From positions 62,001-126,000 of the forward strand of contig JADKBS010000025.1 in the NCBI GenBank assembly GCA_016714985.1: DNA of 64,000 nt, written 5' to 3'. Position 1 is the first letter of the stretch. Every line of letters begins with the position of its first letter. The DNA is from Saprospiraceae bacterium. Lineage in GTDB: Bacteria; Bacteroidota; Bacteroidia; Chitinophagales; Saprospiraceae. The notes under the pieces are model-generated. The model ran no database searches, had not been told where the DNA came from, and saw only the letters and a program-made list of their open reading frames with translations. The position numbers and the translations under genes are program-made. Positions 17,906 through 27,312 of the stretch are shown in pieces.

Positions 17906-19429
17906 TCAGGTGGTAGTTTGCCCATTCATCCCGATTTCTTTTCTCAATTCCCACCTGAAAAGCACCCGTGCCAGCATTTCTTCCACGGGTTTTTCCCAAT
18001 ATCGCCATTGGATGTCGGTGTTCGTCCAACCTGTTTGTAGTTGGTCATAAAGGCGGGGGTTGCAGCGAAGCCCGAGCAGTTTCAGCCATTCCTGTAAGTG
18101 CTGCATCTGCCAGAACTGGCGATAGTCTTTGTAGATTTCCTTTCGGAACTTGCTGATTATCAACATGCTCAACTCATCTGGCCAATGGCTGTCATCTCCT
18201 AGGAGTAGATAAAAGGGGATTGAATAATGCGATGGCAACTCCGTATTTTCGGTGAGCTGTTGCTTCGCAATTTGGTGAACTTCCGTGCTGGGCAATAGCT
18301 CTAACATCGCATCCAATCGGGGAATTGTGGTATAGGTGATGGAAGTATCTTTCAAAAGTTGCTCAGCAAGGAATCCAGCCCATTTTATTTCATAGTGGAA
18401 AACGATGGCAGCCACTAATCCCTGGCGAAGCGTTTGCCACCAATGCGATTTTTGAAAAACTGAAACCACCTCAATTGGGGGCATTTTTAAGAATGTCTCC
18501 CAGAAGGTTGGGTTTATCCTTGAAACAAGCTGGCCAAGGTGCGCTGCTTTTGCACCGCCTTGCCAATCAGGATGCAGCTTTTGGAGGCCATCCCGTTGTG
18601 CCGCCTCATCTGGCTCTTCTGGCAAGTTGACTTCAAGGCGACCATTGTTGACGGCTAAAATCTGCGCAGCTCGTGCTTCCATCCTGAGGGCGAGTGCCGA
18701 ATTGGGTATTTTTGCAAGCAGCATCGCCGACACTTGCCGCACCTCCTTTCGCTTGTCATTCAGGCAAGTTTCCAGAAATGGCGCTTCCTCCGAACATAAG
18801 TTGGGTTGCATCATGGCCAAAAATGCAGCCTTGTCGTTCGGGTTTTCGGTTTCCCAGGTGGATTGTATGAGTTCAAGGGCAAACCTGGGCGACTGCACAC
18901 GCCAAAAGGCCAGCAATTTCAAGCGTTCTTGGCGGCTGCCCGTTTGCCAGTTGTACTGGGTAGGGTCTTGCAATAGCTTCGACCATTCTGGGTGCTGGCG
19001 CAACAACCAACGGCCATCTTCGCCCATGAGTGGTTCCACCTCCTGCCAAGTGGTTTGAAGGTATTTTTGCCCCATCAGGGCTGGCAGTTCGGAGGCGGGT
19101 AGGGTCTTACCACCTGCTTTCAGTAGGCCAAGGTACTCCGGCAATACATCGCCGTGCGGGCCTGACAGCATAAGGTGGAGCAGGTGCAGGGCCTTGGGGG
19201 AATGGGATCCAGTTTGCGTAGCTGCCATCGGCATTTCCCCCTGAAAATCAAATAGTTTAAAGCCTGCTTTGCGCATCTGGGCAAGCATGGAAACACCATT
19301 GGCAAGCAAAAGCGATGCTTCTTGGTGCGTATCAACACCAAGCTCCGATAGCCGCTGAAGGCTGGGTTCCTCCAATTGACTATTCTCGGTTCCGAGCAGG
19401 GCCGCCTTTGAGAGTTTTTGCCAGAGCAT
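17906..19429 (-). CDS. DUF5691 family protein
   Basis: A 507-residue, mostly helical soluble protein without signal peptide or membrane segment. The N-terminal WQKLSKAALLGTENS and the mid-part NDKRKEVRQVSAMLLAKIP agree with the DUF5691 family as I recall it. That family is often found near SWIM zinc-finger, MoxR ATPase and VWA genes; none of them are present here, so this copy is isolated. HEAT-like helical pairs are likely in the middle. Function is unknown. The ATG at 19429 fits the usual family start. Confidence 0.7.
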   Translation of the reverse strand: MLWQKLSKAALLGTENSQLEEPSLQRLSELGVDTHQEASLLLANGVSMLAQMRKAGFKLFDFQGEMPMAATQTGSHSPKALHLLHLMLSGPHGDVLPEYLGLLKAGGKTLPASELPALMGQKYLQTTWQEVEPLMGEDGRWLLRQHPEWSKLLQDPTQYNWQTGSRQERLKLLAFWRVQSPRFALELIQSTWETENPNDKAAFLAMMQPNLCSEEAPFLETCLNDKRKEVRQVSAMLLAKIPNSALALRMEARAAQILAVNNGRLEVNLPEEPDEAAQRDGLQKLHPDWQGGAKAAHLGQLVSRINPTFWETFLKMPPIEVVSVFQKSHWWQTLRQGLVAAIVFHYEIKWAGFLAEQLLKDTSITYTTIPRLDAMLELLPSTEVHQIAKQQLTENTELPSHYSIPFYLLLGDDSHWPDELSMLIISKFRKEIYKDYRQFWQMQHLQEWLKLLGLRCNPRLYDQLQTGWTNTDIQWRYWEKPVEEMLARVLFRWELRKEIGMNGQTTT

Positions 19430-19496
19430 TTTTTCGAGAAGCTTTAAAACTGCTGCAAAAATGAGCAGAAAAGGTGGTTTGGCAAGAAATAGAAAA

Positions 19497-19517
19497 GGCT
19501 CCTCGCAAAGAGGAGCC
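19497..19517 (-). promoter_or_regulatory. Terminator-like hairpin in leader of DUF5691 gene
   Basis: A perfect 8-bp stem GGCTCCTC / GAGGAGCC with a 5-nt loop. Read on the minus strand it is followed by TTTTCTATTTCTT. It lies between divergent genes, upstream of the DUF5691 start at 19429, so there is no upstream minus-strand gene for it to end. It may be an attenuator or a relic. Confidence 0.45.
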
Positions 19518-19613
19518 CCGTTCTAAGCCAGAGAGTGGCTAGTAAAACAACAAAAATCGTAGGTTTGACGCTGGTTTATGATAGAAGTCACAGAAAAAAC
19601 AAAAGTAAATACA

Positions 19614-20357
19614 ATGTTGAGAATTGCAATAATTGGCTTTGGAAAAATGGGCAAAACGATAAAATCATTAGCCGAGCAGGGAGGTGATGAAATTGTTTTG
19701 ACCATTGATTTGGAAAACCGTGCTGATTTTACACCGGAGAACCTCCATAGGGCCGATGTGGCCATTGAGTTTTCCCGCCCTGAAACCGCTTATGAAAATG
19801 TAAGGGTTTGCTTGGAGGCAGGCGTCCCGGTCGTTTCTGGCACAACTGGTTGGCTAGAAAGCATGGAAGAGGCAAGAGCTATTTGCACCGCAAATAATGG
19901 AGCCTTTTTTTATGCCTCCAATTACAGTGTGGGGGTCAATATTTTCTTCGCATTGAACCGATATTTGGCCAAGCTTATGTCCTCCCAACCTCAGTATGAC
20001 GTTCGCATGGAGGAAGTCCACCATACCCAAAAACTCGACCACCCAAGCGGTACGGCAATTACCTTGGCGCAGGGTATCCTCCAAAACATCTCAACAAAAA
20101 GCGAATGGGCTACCCACTTGCAAATCCTTGAAAACCAACAATTTGAATCAATTCCCAATGCGCTGCCCATCATCAGCAAACGGGAAGCCAATGTGCCTGG
20201 TACGCATATCGTCGAATGGTCATCAAGCGTGGATACCATCGAAATCAGCCATGTTGCCCATTCGAGGGAGGGCTTTGCCCGTGGGGCCATTGCTGCGGCG
20301 CATTGGCTCGTTGGTAGAAAAGGCTGCTTTGGGATGGAGGAGATGCTGGGGTTTTAA
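19614..20357 (+). CDS. dapB: 4-hydroxy-tetrahydrodipicolinate reductase
   Basis: Second committed step to meso-diaminopimelate and lysine: NAD(P)H reduction of hydroxytetrahydrodipicolinate. The 247-residue enzyme has the dinucleotide motif GFGKMG (8-13) and the substrate and active-site signature HHTQKLDHPSGTA (136-148). ASNYSVGVNIFF is also conserved. An upstream in-frame ATG at 19578 would add 12 polar residues; 19614 opens directly with LRIAIIGFG and is preferred. It supplies the diaminopimelate that MurE of the dcw cluster would add. It is convergent with the next gene. Confidence 0.95.
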   Translation: MLRIAIIGFGKMGKTIKSLAEQGGDEIVLTIDLENRADFTPENLHRADVAIEFSRPETAYENVRVCLEAGVPVVSGTTGWLESMEEARAICTANNGAFFYASNYSVGVNIFFALNRYLAKLMSSQPQYDVRMEEVHHTQKLDHPSGTAITLAQGILQNISTKSEWATHLQILENQQFESIPNALPIISKREANVPGTHIVEWSSSVDTIEISHVAHSREGFARGAIAAAHWLVGRKGCFGMEEMLGF

Positions 20358-20374
20358 AGTTTTTCCAAACAGCA

Positions 20375-20896
20375 TTATTTTGTTGCAAACCACACCAGCC
20401 CGGCAATGGTTGCACCGATTATTAGGAACTCCAACAGGTTGCCAAGCGCCCTGCTTTTTACCCTAATATTCACCACCACAAAAAGTGTAATTATGAAGGC
20501 TATCAGCGTGGTTGCCAAGATGAGGCCACCTGTGGCGCCCGTGACCTCAGCCATGTTTTGCGATTTTGAAACTTTTGGGAACATGATCAGGAATGCCGTG
20601 GTGAGTACTGATCCAATAAGACCCGTCAGCAAGCCGGCCAAAATGAGTTTCCAAGTTTCCAATCCCTTTGCATGGTTGACGGCAGTGCGGATGGTACTGC
20701 TAACCACAAGCCAAAGCCCTACTAGCATCAGCCCGATGGTGGCTTCGTCAGCATAACCGCCCAACAACTTTGCTAGGTTATCTTGGAAAAATAGCAAGGC
20801 TATGAAAATGCCTGCCAACAAGAAACTGGCAATACCCACGCTTCGGATGATCACGCTGTGTTCTACGTCGGAAATGGGAGCTTTGTCCGTTGTCAT
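20375..20896 (-). CDS. Four-helix membrane protein, unknown function
   Basis: A 173-residue protein with about four membrane helices (SVGIASFLLAGIFIALLFF, TIGLMLVGLWLVV, LILAGLLTGLIGSVLTTAFL, LILATTLIAFIITLFVV) and a short final hydrophobic stretch. I do not recognise the family. The ATG at 20896 is preferred; an upstream ATG at 20962 would add a low-complexity extension (GGIGKLGEL) encoded by tandem repeat DNA. It converges with dapB, 17 bp apart, with no clear terminator between them. Confidence 0.65.
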   Translation of the reverse strand: MTTDKAPISDVEHSVIIRSVGIASFLLAGIFIALLFFQDNLAKLLGGYADEATIGLMLVGLWLVVSSTIRTAVNHAKGLETWKLILAGLLTGLIGSVLTTAFLIMFPKVSKSQNMAEVTGATGGLILATTLIAFIITLFVVVNIRVKSRALGNLLEFLIIGATIAGLVWFATK

Positions 20897-20990
20897 ATTG
20901 CTTGAATTTTTGCTGCAAAGCAACATCAATTCCCCCAATTTCCCAATTCCCCCCAATTTCAATCTTCACCCTCTCACTCTCTCACCCCTC

Positions 20991-21842
20991 TCACTCTCTC
21001 ACCCCTCTCACCTGCTGCTTAAATTGCAACGGATTCAGGCCAGCCAATTTTTTGAAAGTCTTGTTGAAATAGGAAAGACTCTCAAATCCGCACTGAAAGC
21101 AAGCGTCTGTAACGGTGTGGCCTTGGTGTAGCAACTGTTTGGCTTGATGGACCCTGTAGCGGTTGAGGTATTCCGTGAAGGTGATGCCGTTCATTTTCTT
21201 GAAAAAGCGACAAAAGGCCGCTTCACTCAGGTACGTTTGTTTGGCTAATTCTAGTATCGTGATTTTTCGTGCGTATTCCTCGGCAACGAAATAATGCACC
21301 TGCTTCATGCGCTGCTCGGCTTTGAGGTCATAGGCTTTTTCTATTGGGTTGGCGCCGAGCGGTGTCCATTCGTTGGAGGTGGCGAGGATTTGAAAAATGT
21401 CCAATAGCAACAGCAATTGCCGGAAATGGCGCGCTTGGGTCATTGCTCGCATCATTTCGCCGACTTGTAGTTTTGTCTTACCATGAAAAACGATGCCCTG
21501 CTTTGCCCGCTCGAACAGCGCCTTGACTTCGGACAGCTCCGGGGCTTCCATAAACCGCTCGCCAAGAAAGTCTTGCCGAAGCTGTAATACCACTTTTTCA
21601 TAATCGGTTCGCAGGCCGTAGTCAAAGTTGAGGTGAGGCAAGTAGGGGCCAATGAAGGCAAGGTCACTGCCTTCATATTTTGAAATATGGTCGCCAATAT
21701 GTCGGTTGCCGTCAGCTCCTTCTATAAAAATCAGTTCGTACTCAGGGTGGTAATGCCAATAAAATCGGTCGTTAAGCTTTGGCGTCAGCAGCCGGAAGGA
21801 ACTTTGCTGGTCGGGTCGGGCATCTTCTAATTTCAGCTTCAT
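20991..21842 (-). CDS. AraC-family transcriptional regulator
   Basis: A 283-residue regulator with an N-terminal cupin-like sensing domain (FYWHYHPEYELIFIEG, GSDLAFIGPYLPHLNF). The C-terminal double helix-turn-helix runs from about residue 185 (ITILELAKQTYLSEAAFCRF, then FQCGFESLSYFNKTFKKL). The last few codons lie in a short tandem repeat region (CTCTCACCC units around 20970-21010). It is divergent from the PhyH-type dioxygenase gene, 186 bp apart, which makes that gene the likely target. The ligand is unknown. Confidence 0.92.
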   Translation of the reverse strand: MKLKLEDARPDQQSSFRLLTPKLNDRFYWHYHPEYELIFIEGADGNRHIGDHISKYEGSDLAFIGPYLPHLNFDYGLRTDYEKVVLQLRQDFLGERFMEAPELSEVKALFERAKQGIVFHGKTKLQVGEMMRAMTQARHFRQLLLLLDIFQILATSNEWTPLGANPIEKAYDLKAEQRMKQVHYFVAEEYARKITILELAKQTYLSEAAFCRFFKKMNGITFTEYLNRYRVHQAKQLLHQGHTVTDACFQCGFESLSYFNKTFKKLAGLNPLQFKQQVRGVRE

Positions 21843-22028
21843 TCGCTTTTAATTTGCGTAAAAATGCCGCCATTTTTTCAAAAATGAAGAATATAGGTCA
21901 GAATAGTGCAAATAATGGCCAAAATAGATGTGGCAGCCAGATAAGGTAGCGTGGTACTTTTGCAACATCCCCGAACCAATCCAAACCTCTAACAATTCAG
22001 CGGTTTCAACAATTCAACATTAAGTCCA

Positions 22029-23024
22029 ATGATGACAGCGACAATGACACCGACAATGACTCCAACAATGGCTCCTACGATGGTTCCGGACAACGCCCAC
22101 ACGGACATACCCGGCAACCCCTCCACGGCAATATCAAGTGTACAGAAGCTCAACGACCGCTCAAACGGCCAATCCCTGCGGGTACTCTCGGAAGCGGACT
22201 GGAACTTTTGGATACTAAATGGTTACGTGGTGATAAAGAATGCCGTTCCTAAGGAAATGGCCAAACAGACCGCCGATTTTCTCTGGGAGTTTGAGGAAAA
22301 AGACCCCGACGACCCAGGCACTTGGTACACAGCGCCCCGTGCCGAAATGCAGATGAAAGAACTCACCAACACAGGCATGGTGGAGGTCTATAACAACCAA
22401 ATGCTATGGAATAACCGCCAATGGCCCCGCATTTACGATGCTTTCGTGGACATCTGGGGCACTGAAAAGCTTTGGGTGACCATTGACCGGGCCAACCTAA
22501 ATTTCCCCATCCGCCCCGGCTTCGAGTACAAAGCCTTCATCCACTGGGACTACGACCCGGAGACCAAACCCGTGCAGGTGCAAGGTGTGCTCGCCCTCGC
22601 CGACCAGACCGACGAGAACATGGGCGGTTTCCAATGTATTCCCGAACTATACCGCACCTACGATACTTGGAAACTCTCCCAACCCGATGACCGCAACCAC
22701 TTCCAACCAGATGTGACGGGTTTAGATATAGTGAAAGTGAAAATGGAGGCAGGTGATCTGCTGATTTTCAACAGCCTGCTGGCGCATGGCATTCGAGCCA
22801 ATCGATCGGAAAACAAGGTGCGCATGGCGCAATACATCTCCATGATGCCAGCCCAAGAAGAGAACGAGGCGCTCCGCAATTGGCGAACCAACTCCTGGCG
22901 TAATCGCATCGCACCAGAAGGCTATGCCTTTCCTGGCGACCCACGTAATTGGGAGCAGACGAGGTATGGGGCGGCTGAACTGAGCAATTTAGGAAAGAAA
23001 TTACTAGGATTGGAAAGCTGGTAG
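22029..23024 (+). CDS. Phytanoyl-CoA dioxygenase (PhyH) family protein
   Basis: A 331-residue cupin-fold oxygenase of the Fe(II)/2-oxoglutarate type. The iron ligands are probably the His and Asp of HWDYD and the His of LLAHGIRANRS near the C-terminal third; an Arg in NRSENKVRMA would bind 2-oxoglutarate. GFQCIPELYRTYDTW fits the family. The first 20 residues are a repetitive TMTP tail from a 12-bp minisatellite with several in-frame ATGs, so the exact start is uncertain; the conserved part begins near LSEADWNFWILNGYVVI. It is divergent from an AraC regulator, its likely activator. The substrate is unknown. Confidence 0.85.
   Translation: MMTATMTPTMTPTMAPTMVPDNAHTDIPGNPSTAISSVQKLNDRSNGQSLRVLSEADWNFWILNGYVVIKNAVPKEMAKQTADFLWEFEEKDPDDPGTWYTAPRAEMQMKELTNTGMVEVYNNQMLWNNRQWPRIYDAFVDIWGTEKLWVTIDRANLNFPIRPGFEYKAFIHWDYDPETKPVQVQGVLALADQTDENMGGFQCIPELYRTYDTWKLSQPDDRNHFQPDVTGLDIVKVKMEAGDLLIFNSLLAHGIRANRSENKVRMAQYISMMPAQEENEALRNWRTNSWRNRIAPEGYAFPGDPRNWEQTRYGAAELSNLGKKLLGLESW
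22038..22085 (+). repeat. 12-bp minisatellite in a gene start
   Basis: Four units of the form CCGACAATGACT encode repeats of T/P-T-M. Every unit carries an in-frame ATG, so unit number changes the tail length without a frameshift. Confidence 0.8.
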
Positions 23025-23030
23025 GAGAAA

Positions 23031-23062
23031 CAAGAAAGGCGGCCAATTGGCCGCCTTTCTTG
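23031..23062. terminator. Bidirectional terminator
   Basis: A perfect 32-base palindrome with arms CAAGAAAGGCGGCCAA / TTGGCCGCCTTTCTTG. It sits between the convergent dioxygenase gene and the coiled-coil membrane gene and serves both. Confidence 0.85.
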
Positions 23063-24079
23063 TTATTTGAAAAGATTGTCGTAAGATTCACCTCCGCCGC
23101 TCCTGCCCTGTGCTTCTGGCCGTGCCGAAGGTCTGTTGAGGTCAAGCGTATCGCTGGAAGTTGACTTCGGATTCAGCAACATCAGGGTGCTTTTCTCTTC
23201 CCATTCTTCCAGCATTTTCAGGCCCTCCTCTTGGAAGACGCCTTGCTGTAAGTCAATGCTGTCCATGAAATTGGCGCTCATTTCCATGAAACGCTCCATT
23301 TCGCCCACCTTGCTGGCCACATCGTCGGCGATGTTCTCGATGGCAGCGTCGAACATGGCCCGCTTGTCTGGGTCACCGGAGATAACGCTCATGGCCGACT
23401 TCATGGCCGAGTGCGAGGCACGGATGGCCTTGCGCTCCTGTTCCTTCAGCTTCACCTGGTCCTTGGTGTCCTCTAACAGGATTTCCGAGTTCTTGTACAT
23501 CTTGTCAAGGATACGGTATAGGATTTCCATCTTGCCATGAAGGGCGGCATACTTCTCGTTGGTTTCCTGCAAACGGGCTGCTTTGCGGGTGGCAAGTACC
23601 ACTTGGCTCTCGTTGTTTTGTTGCTTTGCAACGCTGGCCAATTTGAGGTTGTTCTGGATTTCCTTGTTGTTTTCGTCCATCAAGGTGCTCATCTTGCGGA
23701 TTTGCCCTTTCAGGTTGCCGATTTGAGTGCTCATTTTGCCAAGGTTGTCCTGTAAGTCTTCTACGTAGCTCTTCAGGATTCCCACTGGGTCTATTTGCAC
23801 AAAAATTCCAGTCACTGAGCGCATCACGCTCTTGTACATGTACCAGATGAGGTTGCGCATCTTGGGGTCGAGGATGATGTATAGCAGCGCTGCGAGTGCC
23901 ATCAACATCAGCACCAAGTAGAGGGTATTTGCTGCAAGGCCAAGCAAAAAAGCCATGTTGGTTGCAATCAAAAAGCCCAAACCGCCCAGCACGGCAGTCA
24001 GGAAAATGGCACCAGTTACCCCCTCAGGGCGTTTCCAGAATGATTTTTTTTCGTAGGTCGGCGGTGCGATATCGGACAT
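23063..24079 (-). CDS. Membrane protein with long coiled coil
   Basis: A 338-residue protein of unknown function. Two or three membrane helices near the N-terminus (GAIFLTAVLGGLGFLIATN, TLYLVLMLMALAALLYII) are followed by a cytoplasmic coiled coil from about 105 to 215 (VEDLQDNLGKMSTQIGNLKG, then NEKYAALHGKMEILYR). The C-terminal helix-rich part ends in a flexible tail (RPSARPEAQGRSGGG). The helical region is loosely PspA-like in composition but no family signature was recognised. It is flanked by a bidirectional terminator and stands alone. Confidence 0.65.
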   Translation of the reverse strand: MSDIAPPTYEKKSFWKRPEGVTGAIFLTAVLGGLGFLIATNMAFLLGLAANTLYLVLMLMALAALLYIILDPKMRNLIWYMYKSVMRSVTGIFVQIDPVGILKSYVEDLQDNLGKMSTQIGNLKGQIRKMSTLMDENNKEIQNNLKLASVAKQQNNESQVVLATRKAARLQETNEKYAALHGKMEILYRILDKMYKNSEILLEDTKDQVKLKEQERKAIRASHSAMKSAMSVISGDPDKRAMFDAAIENIADDVASKVGEMERFMEMSANFMDSIDLQQGVFQEEGLKMLEEWEEKSTLMLLNPKSTSSDTLDLNRPSARPEAQGRSGGGESYDNLFK

Positions 24080-24209
24080 GATAGGATTGTTGAATTGTTA
24101 GGTTGTTAAAATTGTTGGCAGCAAAGTAAAGCGTAAATGGAGGATTTTTGTCAAAAATAACGTTTGTTCATCGTTAAAAATCGGACGAAGTAACAAATTC
24201 GACCCATTT

Positions 24210-24725
24210 TTACAAAAAACGGCGCATCAACAGGTCGGTTTGCAGGTCGCTGCCAAAAAGGAATGGGTGGTTGCCAAAGACCTCAAAACCTTTTTTCTGA
24301 TAAAATCGGATGGCACGGGGGTTGTGCTCCCAAACGCCGAGCCAGATAAAATCGTAGTTGTTTTCCTTTGCTACCGCAATTGATTTTTCCATCATCGCCT
24401 CGCCAATGCCCTTGCCATAAAAGGCAGGTAGGCTGTATATGCGTTGTATTTCCAAGCTGTTGTCGCCCATATCTTCTCCCAGTGCGGGAGGATGGTTCAG
24501 TTTCAAATAACCAGCTATTTCGCTGTTTTGCTTCGCAAAATAAAACTCGGAAGCCTCATTGCTCAGCTCTGCTTTCAAAACCTCCATATCAAAAGCCTTG
24601 GAAATGTATGTCCGATAATCATCGGGGTGGTTATACGCTTCAAAGGCGGCACTAAATGTCATCAAGCCCACTTCCAAGAGTAGATCAACACTTTCCACGC
24701 CAAATTTTTCAATCGTTATCTCCAT
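24210..24725 (-). CDS. GNAT N-acetyltransferase
   Basis: A 171-residue acyl-CoA transferase. Motif A is RIYSLPAFYGKGIGEAMME, with the Q/RxxGxG/A-type CoA loop in YGKGIGEA. ENNYDFIWLGVWEHNPRAI and FYQKKGFEVFG form motif B. The start is the ATG at 24725; an ATG at 24735 adds only four residues. The acceptor substrate is unknown. It lies 35 bp downstream of folD on the same strand and may be co-transcribed with it. Confidence 0.85.
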   Translation of the reverse strand: MEITIEKFGVESVDLLLEVGLMTFSAAFEAYNHPDDYRTYISKAFDMEVLKAELSNEASEFYFAKQNSEIAGYLKLNHPPALGEDMGDNSLEIQRIYSLPAFYGKGIGEAMMEKSIAVAKENNYDFIWLGVWEHNPRAIRFYQKKGFEVFGNHPFLFGSDLQTDLLMRRFL

Positions 24726-24760
24726 CTCATGTAGCATTTACCACAGTCAACCGACCACGG

Positions 24761-25642
24761 TCAACCGTATATCTCCCTCCTGTTTGCCTTCAACGTGTTG
24801 ATAATCAACGACATAACGGTCATAGGCCCAACGCCTCCGGGCACGGGGGTTATGTAGCTACACTTGGGCGCCACTTCGTTGTAGGCCACGTCGCCCACCA
24901 AACGGCTGCCCTTTGGGTGGCTTGGATCGTCAATGCGGTTGATGCCCACGTCAATCACCACAGCGCCGTCCTTCACCATGTCGGCAGTCACAAACTCCGG
25001 CTTGCCGATGGCCGCCACGATGATATCAGCTTGCGCCACAATCGCCTTCATGTTTTTGGTACGGCTGTGTACCATGGTCACCGTGCAGTCGCCAGGGCTG
25101 CCCTTGCGGCTGAGGAGGATCGACATGGGCGTTCCCACGATATTGCTTCGGCCAATGACCACGGCGTTTTTGCCCGCAGTCTCCACGCCATACCTTTCCA
25201 GCATGGTCATGATGCCGAACGGGGTAGCCGGAAGATAGCTGGGCAGGCCCAAGGTCATGCGCCCAACATTGACGGGGTGGAAGCCATCCACGTCTTTTTT
25301 CGGGTCAATGGCCAAGGTCACGTTCTCTTCGTTGATATGTTTGGGCAAGGGTAGCTGCACGATGAAGCCGTCCACGTCGGGGTCGTTGTTCAATTGATCA
25401 ACGACCGTCAAGATTTCCGCTTCTGTGGCATCGGCTGGTCGGCGCACGAGCGTGGACTTGAAACCCACGTCCTCGCAGGATTTCACTTTGTTCCTTACAT
25501 AGACCTGGCTGGCCGGGTCGTCGCCGACCAGCACGGCGGCCAAGTGTGGGATTTTGCCGCCTTTGGACTTGATTTCGTTTACTTGCTCCGCAATTTCCGA
25601 CTTGATGATTTCGGAGAGTTTTTTACCGTCAATGATGGTCAT
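24761..25642 (-). CDS. folD: Methylenetetrahydrofolate dehydrogenase / cyclohydrolase
   Basis: A bifunctional one-carbon enzyme converting 5,10-methylene-THF to 10-formyl-THF. The 293 residues include the catalytic Y48-xxx-K52 (SQVYVRNKVKSCEDVG), the substrate loop DGFIVQLPLPKHINEE and the NADP motif VVIGRSNIVGTP. PVPGGVGPMT near the end is invariant in the family. I chose the ATG at 25642 before TIIDGKKLS; the earlier ATG at 25696 adds 18 atypical residues. Length is normal. Confidence 0.96.
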   Translation of the reverse strand: MTIIDGKKLSEIIKSEIAEQVNEIKSKGGKIPHLAAVLVGDDPASQVYVRNKVKSCEDVGFKSTLVRRPADATEAEILTVVDQLNNDPDVDGFIVQLPLPKHINEENVTLAIDPKKDVDGFHPVNVGRMTLGLPSYLPATPFGIMTMLERYGVETAGKNAVVIGRSNIVGTPMSILLSRKGSPGDCTVTMVHSRTKNMKAIVAQADIIVAAIGKPEFVTADMVKDGAVVIDVGINRIDDPSHPKGSRLVGDVAYNEVAPKCSYITPVPGGVGPMTVMSLIINTLKANRREIYG

Positions 25643-25796
25643 AACCTGTTCGTTATTTGGTGAGGGAAAAGTTGGTTTGAGCGGCGAAAATAGCAAAACA
25701 GCAATAAGCTAAGCGAATTTAAAGATCCATTTAAAGGTTTCACTGCCAACTTTATGATTCAAATCGCCTATTTTTGTCTTTCCTAAATTGGTTATC

Positions 25797-26582
25797 ATGT
25801 TATCAAGAATTCTGTTCTTCTCTATTGTTTATCTTTTTACCTTTTCATTGGAGGTTGAAGCCCAAGATTGCTATAAAAAAGCCATTGAAAAGGGAAGGAA
25901 GTTTCAAGGATATGGCGAAAAAGACAAGGCCCGAAAGGCATGGGAGAGGGCAAAGACTTGCCCAGGCGCAGATTCATTAGAACTGGCGAATTTGATTCGG
26001 TCATTGGATGATTTCGACTTGGATGGCGTACTTGATGCAATGGATGCTGTAAGAAGAATACGGTGCAAAGAGCAAATGGCTCCCATGTTCTGAAATCTAC
26101 AGGCAGCAAGGGGTTGTTTTTTTTGACAACCTTTGGACAGTGCTCGCCATTATTATGCTTTAGCTATGTCGTGCGACGAGGCTGAAGGATTGAGCAGCCT
26201 AAAAGATTTTGGGCGAATGATAGCTGCTAATACAATCCCATACGCTAATGAATCGGACAAGAAAATTTTTGGTATGAACGAGGTTGATATAAAACCTGAT
26301 TTCCCGTTGGGAGAGCGGGAAATGTTCATTTATATGTATTCAAGAATAAAATATCCACCCTTAGCGAGGGAAAATGGAGTGGATGGTACAGCACTCATCG
26401 AATTTATTGTCGAGAAAGATGGAACGCTCAGCCATTATAAAATAAGGAATTGCTTGAGTCACGGGATTGGCGAGGAATCCCTTCGGATGGCCAAATTGTT
26501 CAGTAAGTTCAAGCCCGGTATAAAAAATGGGCAACCAGTTAGGGTATTGTATGTCTTGCCTGTCAAATTCAAATTGGTTTGA
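25797..26582 (+). pseudogene. Secreted TonB C-terminal-domain protein, disrupted
   Basis: The first segment (25797-26093) has a signal peptide (LSRILFFSIVYLFTFSLEVEA) and a TPR-like helix pair (KFQGYGEKDKARKAWERAKT). The last (to 26582) holds a TonB C-terminal domain (IKYPPLARENGVDGTALIEF). Two stop codons (26091 and 26124) lie between them in the same frame. The +1 frame in between reads sensibly (GAKSKWLPCSEIYRQQGVVF). Removing one A near 26052 and adding one T near 26142 would restore a single product. Both spots are homopolymers, so sequencing indels are possible. The TonB domain would link inner and outer membranes or act as a stress-type adaptor. Confidence 0.6.
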
Positions 26583-26750
26583 ACAATCTGACCATTGGCC
26601 ATTGTCTATCATTACATACAAAAAATCGCTAACATTGAGGTGACAATATGTACAAAAGGCCGCCTCATGTGTGCAAGTTTGCAGAATTTGAAACGCCATA
26701 TTTAGACGTCGCCTCTACTCATGGCCAATCCTCTCAATTTGGTCTTATAC

Positions 26751-27257
26751 CTAAATCAAATCTTCAAACACTTTTTCAACTTCCAATTCAATGCCAGTGG
26801 CGGGGTCTTTCAAAATGCCCTTGTCGAAGTAAAGATTTACGTCGCCCGGCAACATGATATGGATGGCCTTGAATTCGGGCACAACTATCCATGAGGATTT
26901 CACGCCAAGCGGAAAGTATAAATCCCAAGCTTTGTGGGCTAATTCATTGATGGATTGATTTGGAGAAAGGATTTCGATGGTAGTCAACGGTGGTTCTGAT
27001 TCTTTTGCTTGAACATTTTTTATGTCCAACTTTTTCAAAGGATAAACACAAATGTCCGGTGTGGACGGTGGTGTGGTATTTAGACCCAATTCATTTGGGA
27101 AGATAAATTGACCATCAAAGGCATTGCCAAGCATTCTGCTCAACTTGCTTTGAATAGTTCCGTGAATAATGTTGGGCATAGGTTTGTTTCTTTCGATTTC
27201 GTAATCAGAAAGTTCAGTTTCAGGCTGTGTTTCAAAGAAGACTTCGTCTCTCACCAT
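26751..27257 (-). CDS. Uma2-family (DUF820) PD-(D/E)XK nuclease-like protein
   Basis: A 168-residue protein of the Uma2 family, widespread in bacteria and assigned a restriction-endonuclease-like fold. The core shows PDICVY (Asp) and the following TTIEILSPNQS, where Glu and the polar residue stand for the ExK element; the usual Lys is not obvious, so activity is doubtful. LAHKAWDLYFPLGVKSSWIV is typical. Function in cells is unknown. It stands alone between the disrupted TonB-like gene and the GH65 gene. Confidence 0.75.
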   Translation of the reverse strand: MVRDEVFFETQPETELSDYEIERNKPMPNIIHGTIQSKLSRMLGNAFDGQFIFPNELGLNTTPPSTPDICVYPLKKLDIKNVQAKESEPPLTTIEILSPNQSINELAHKAWDLYFPLGVKSSWIVVPEFKAIHIMLPGDVNLYFDKGILKDPATGIELEVEKVFEDLI

Positions 27258-27312
27258 GATTATGATTTTACTTTCAACAAAAGTACCGTAAAAATATGGA
27301 AATACAAATGCC

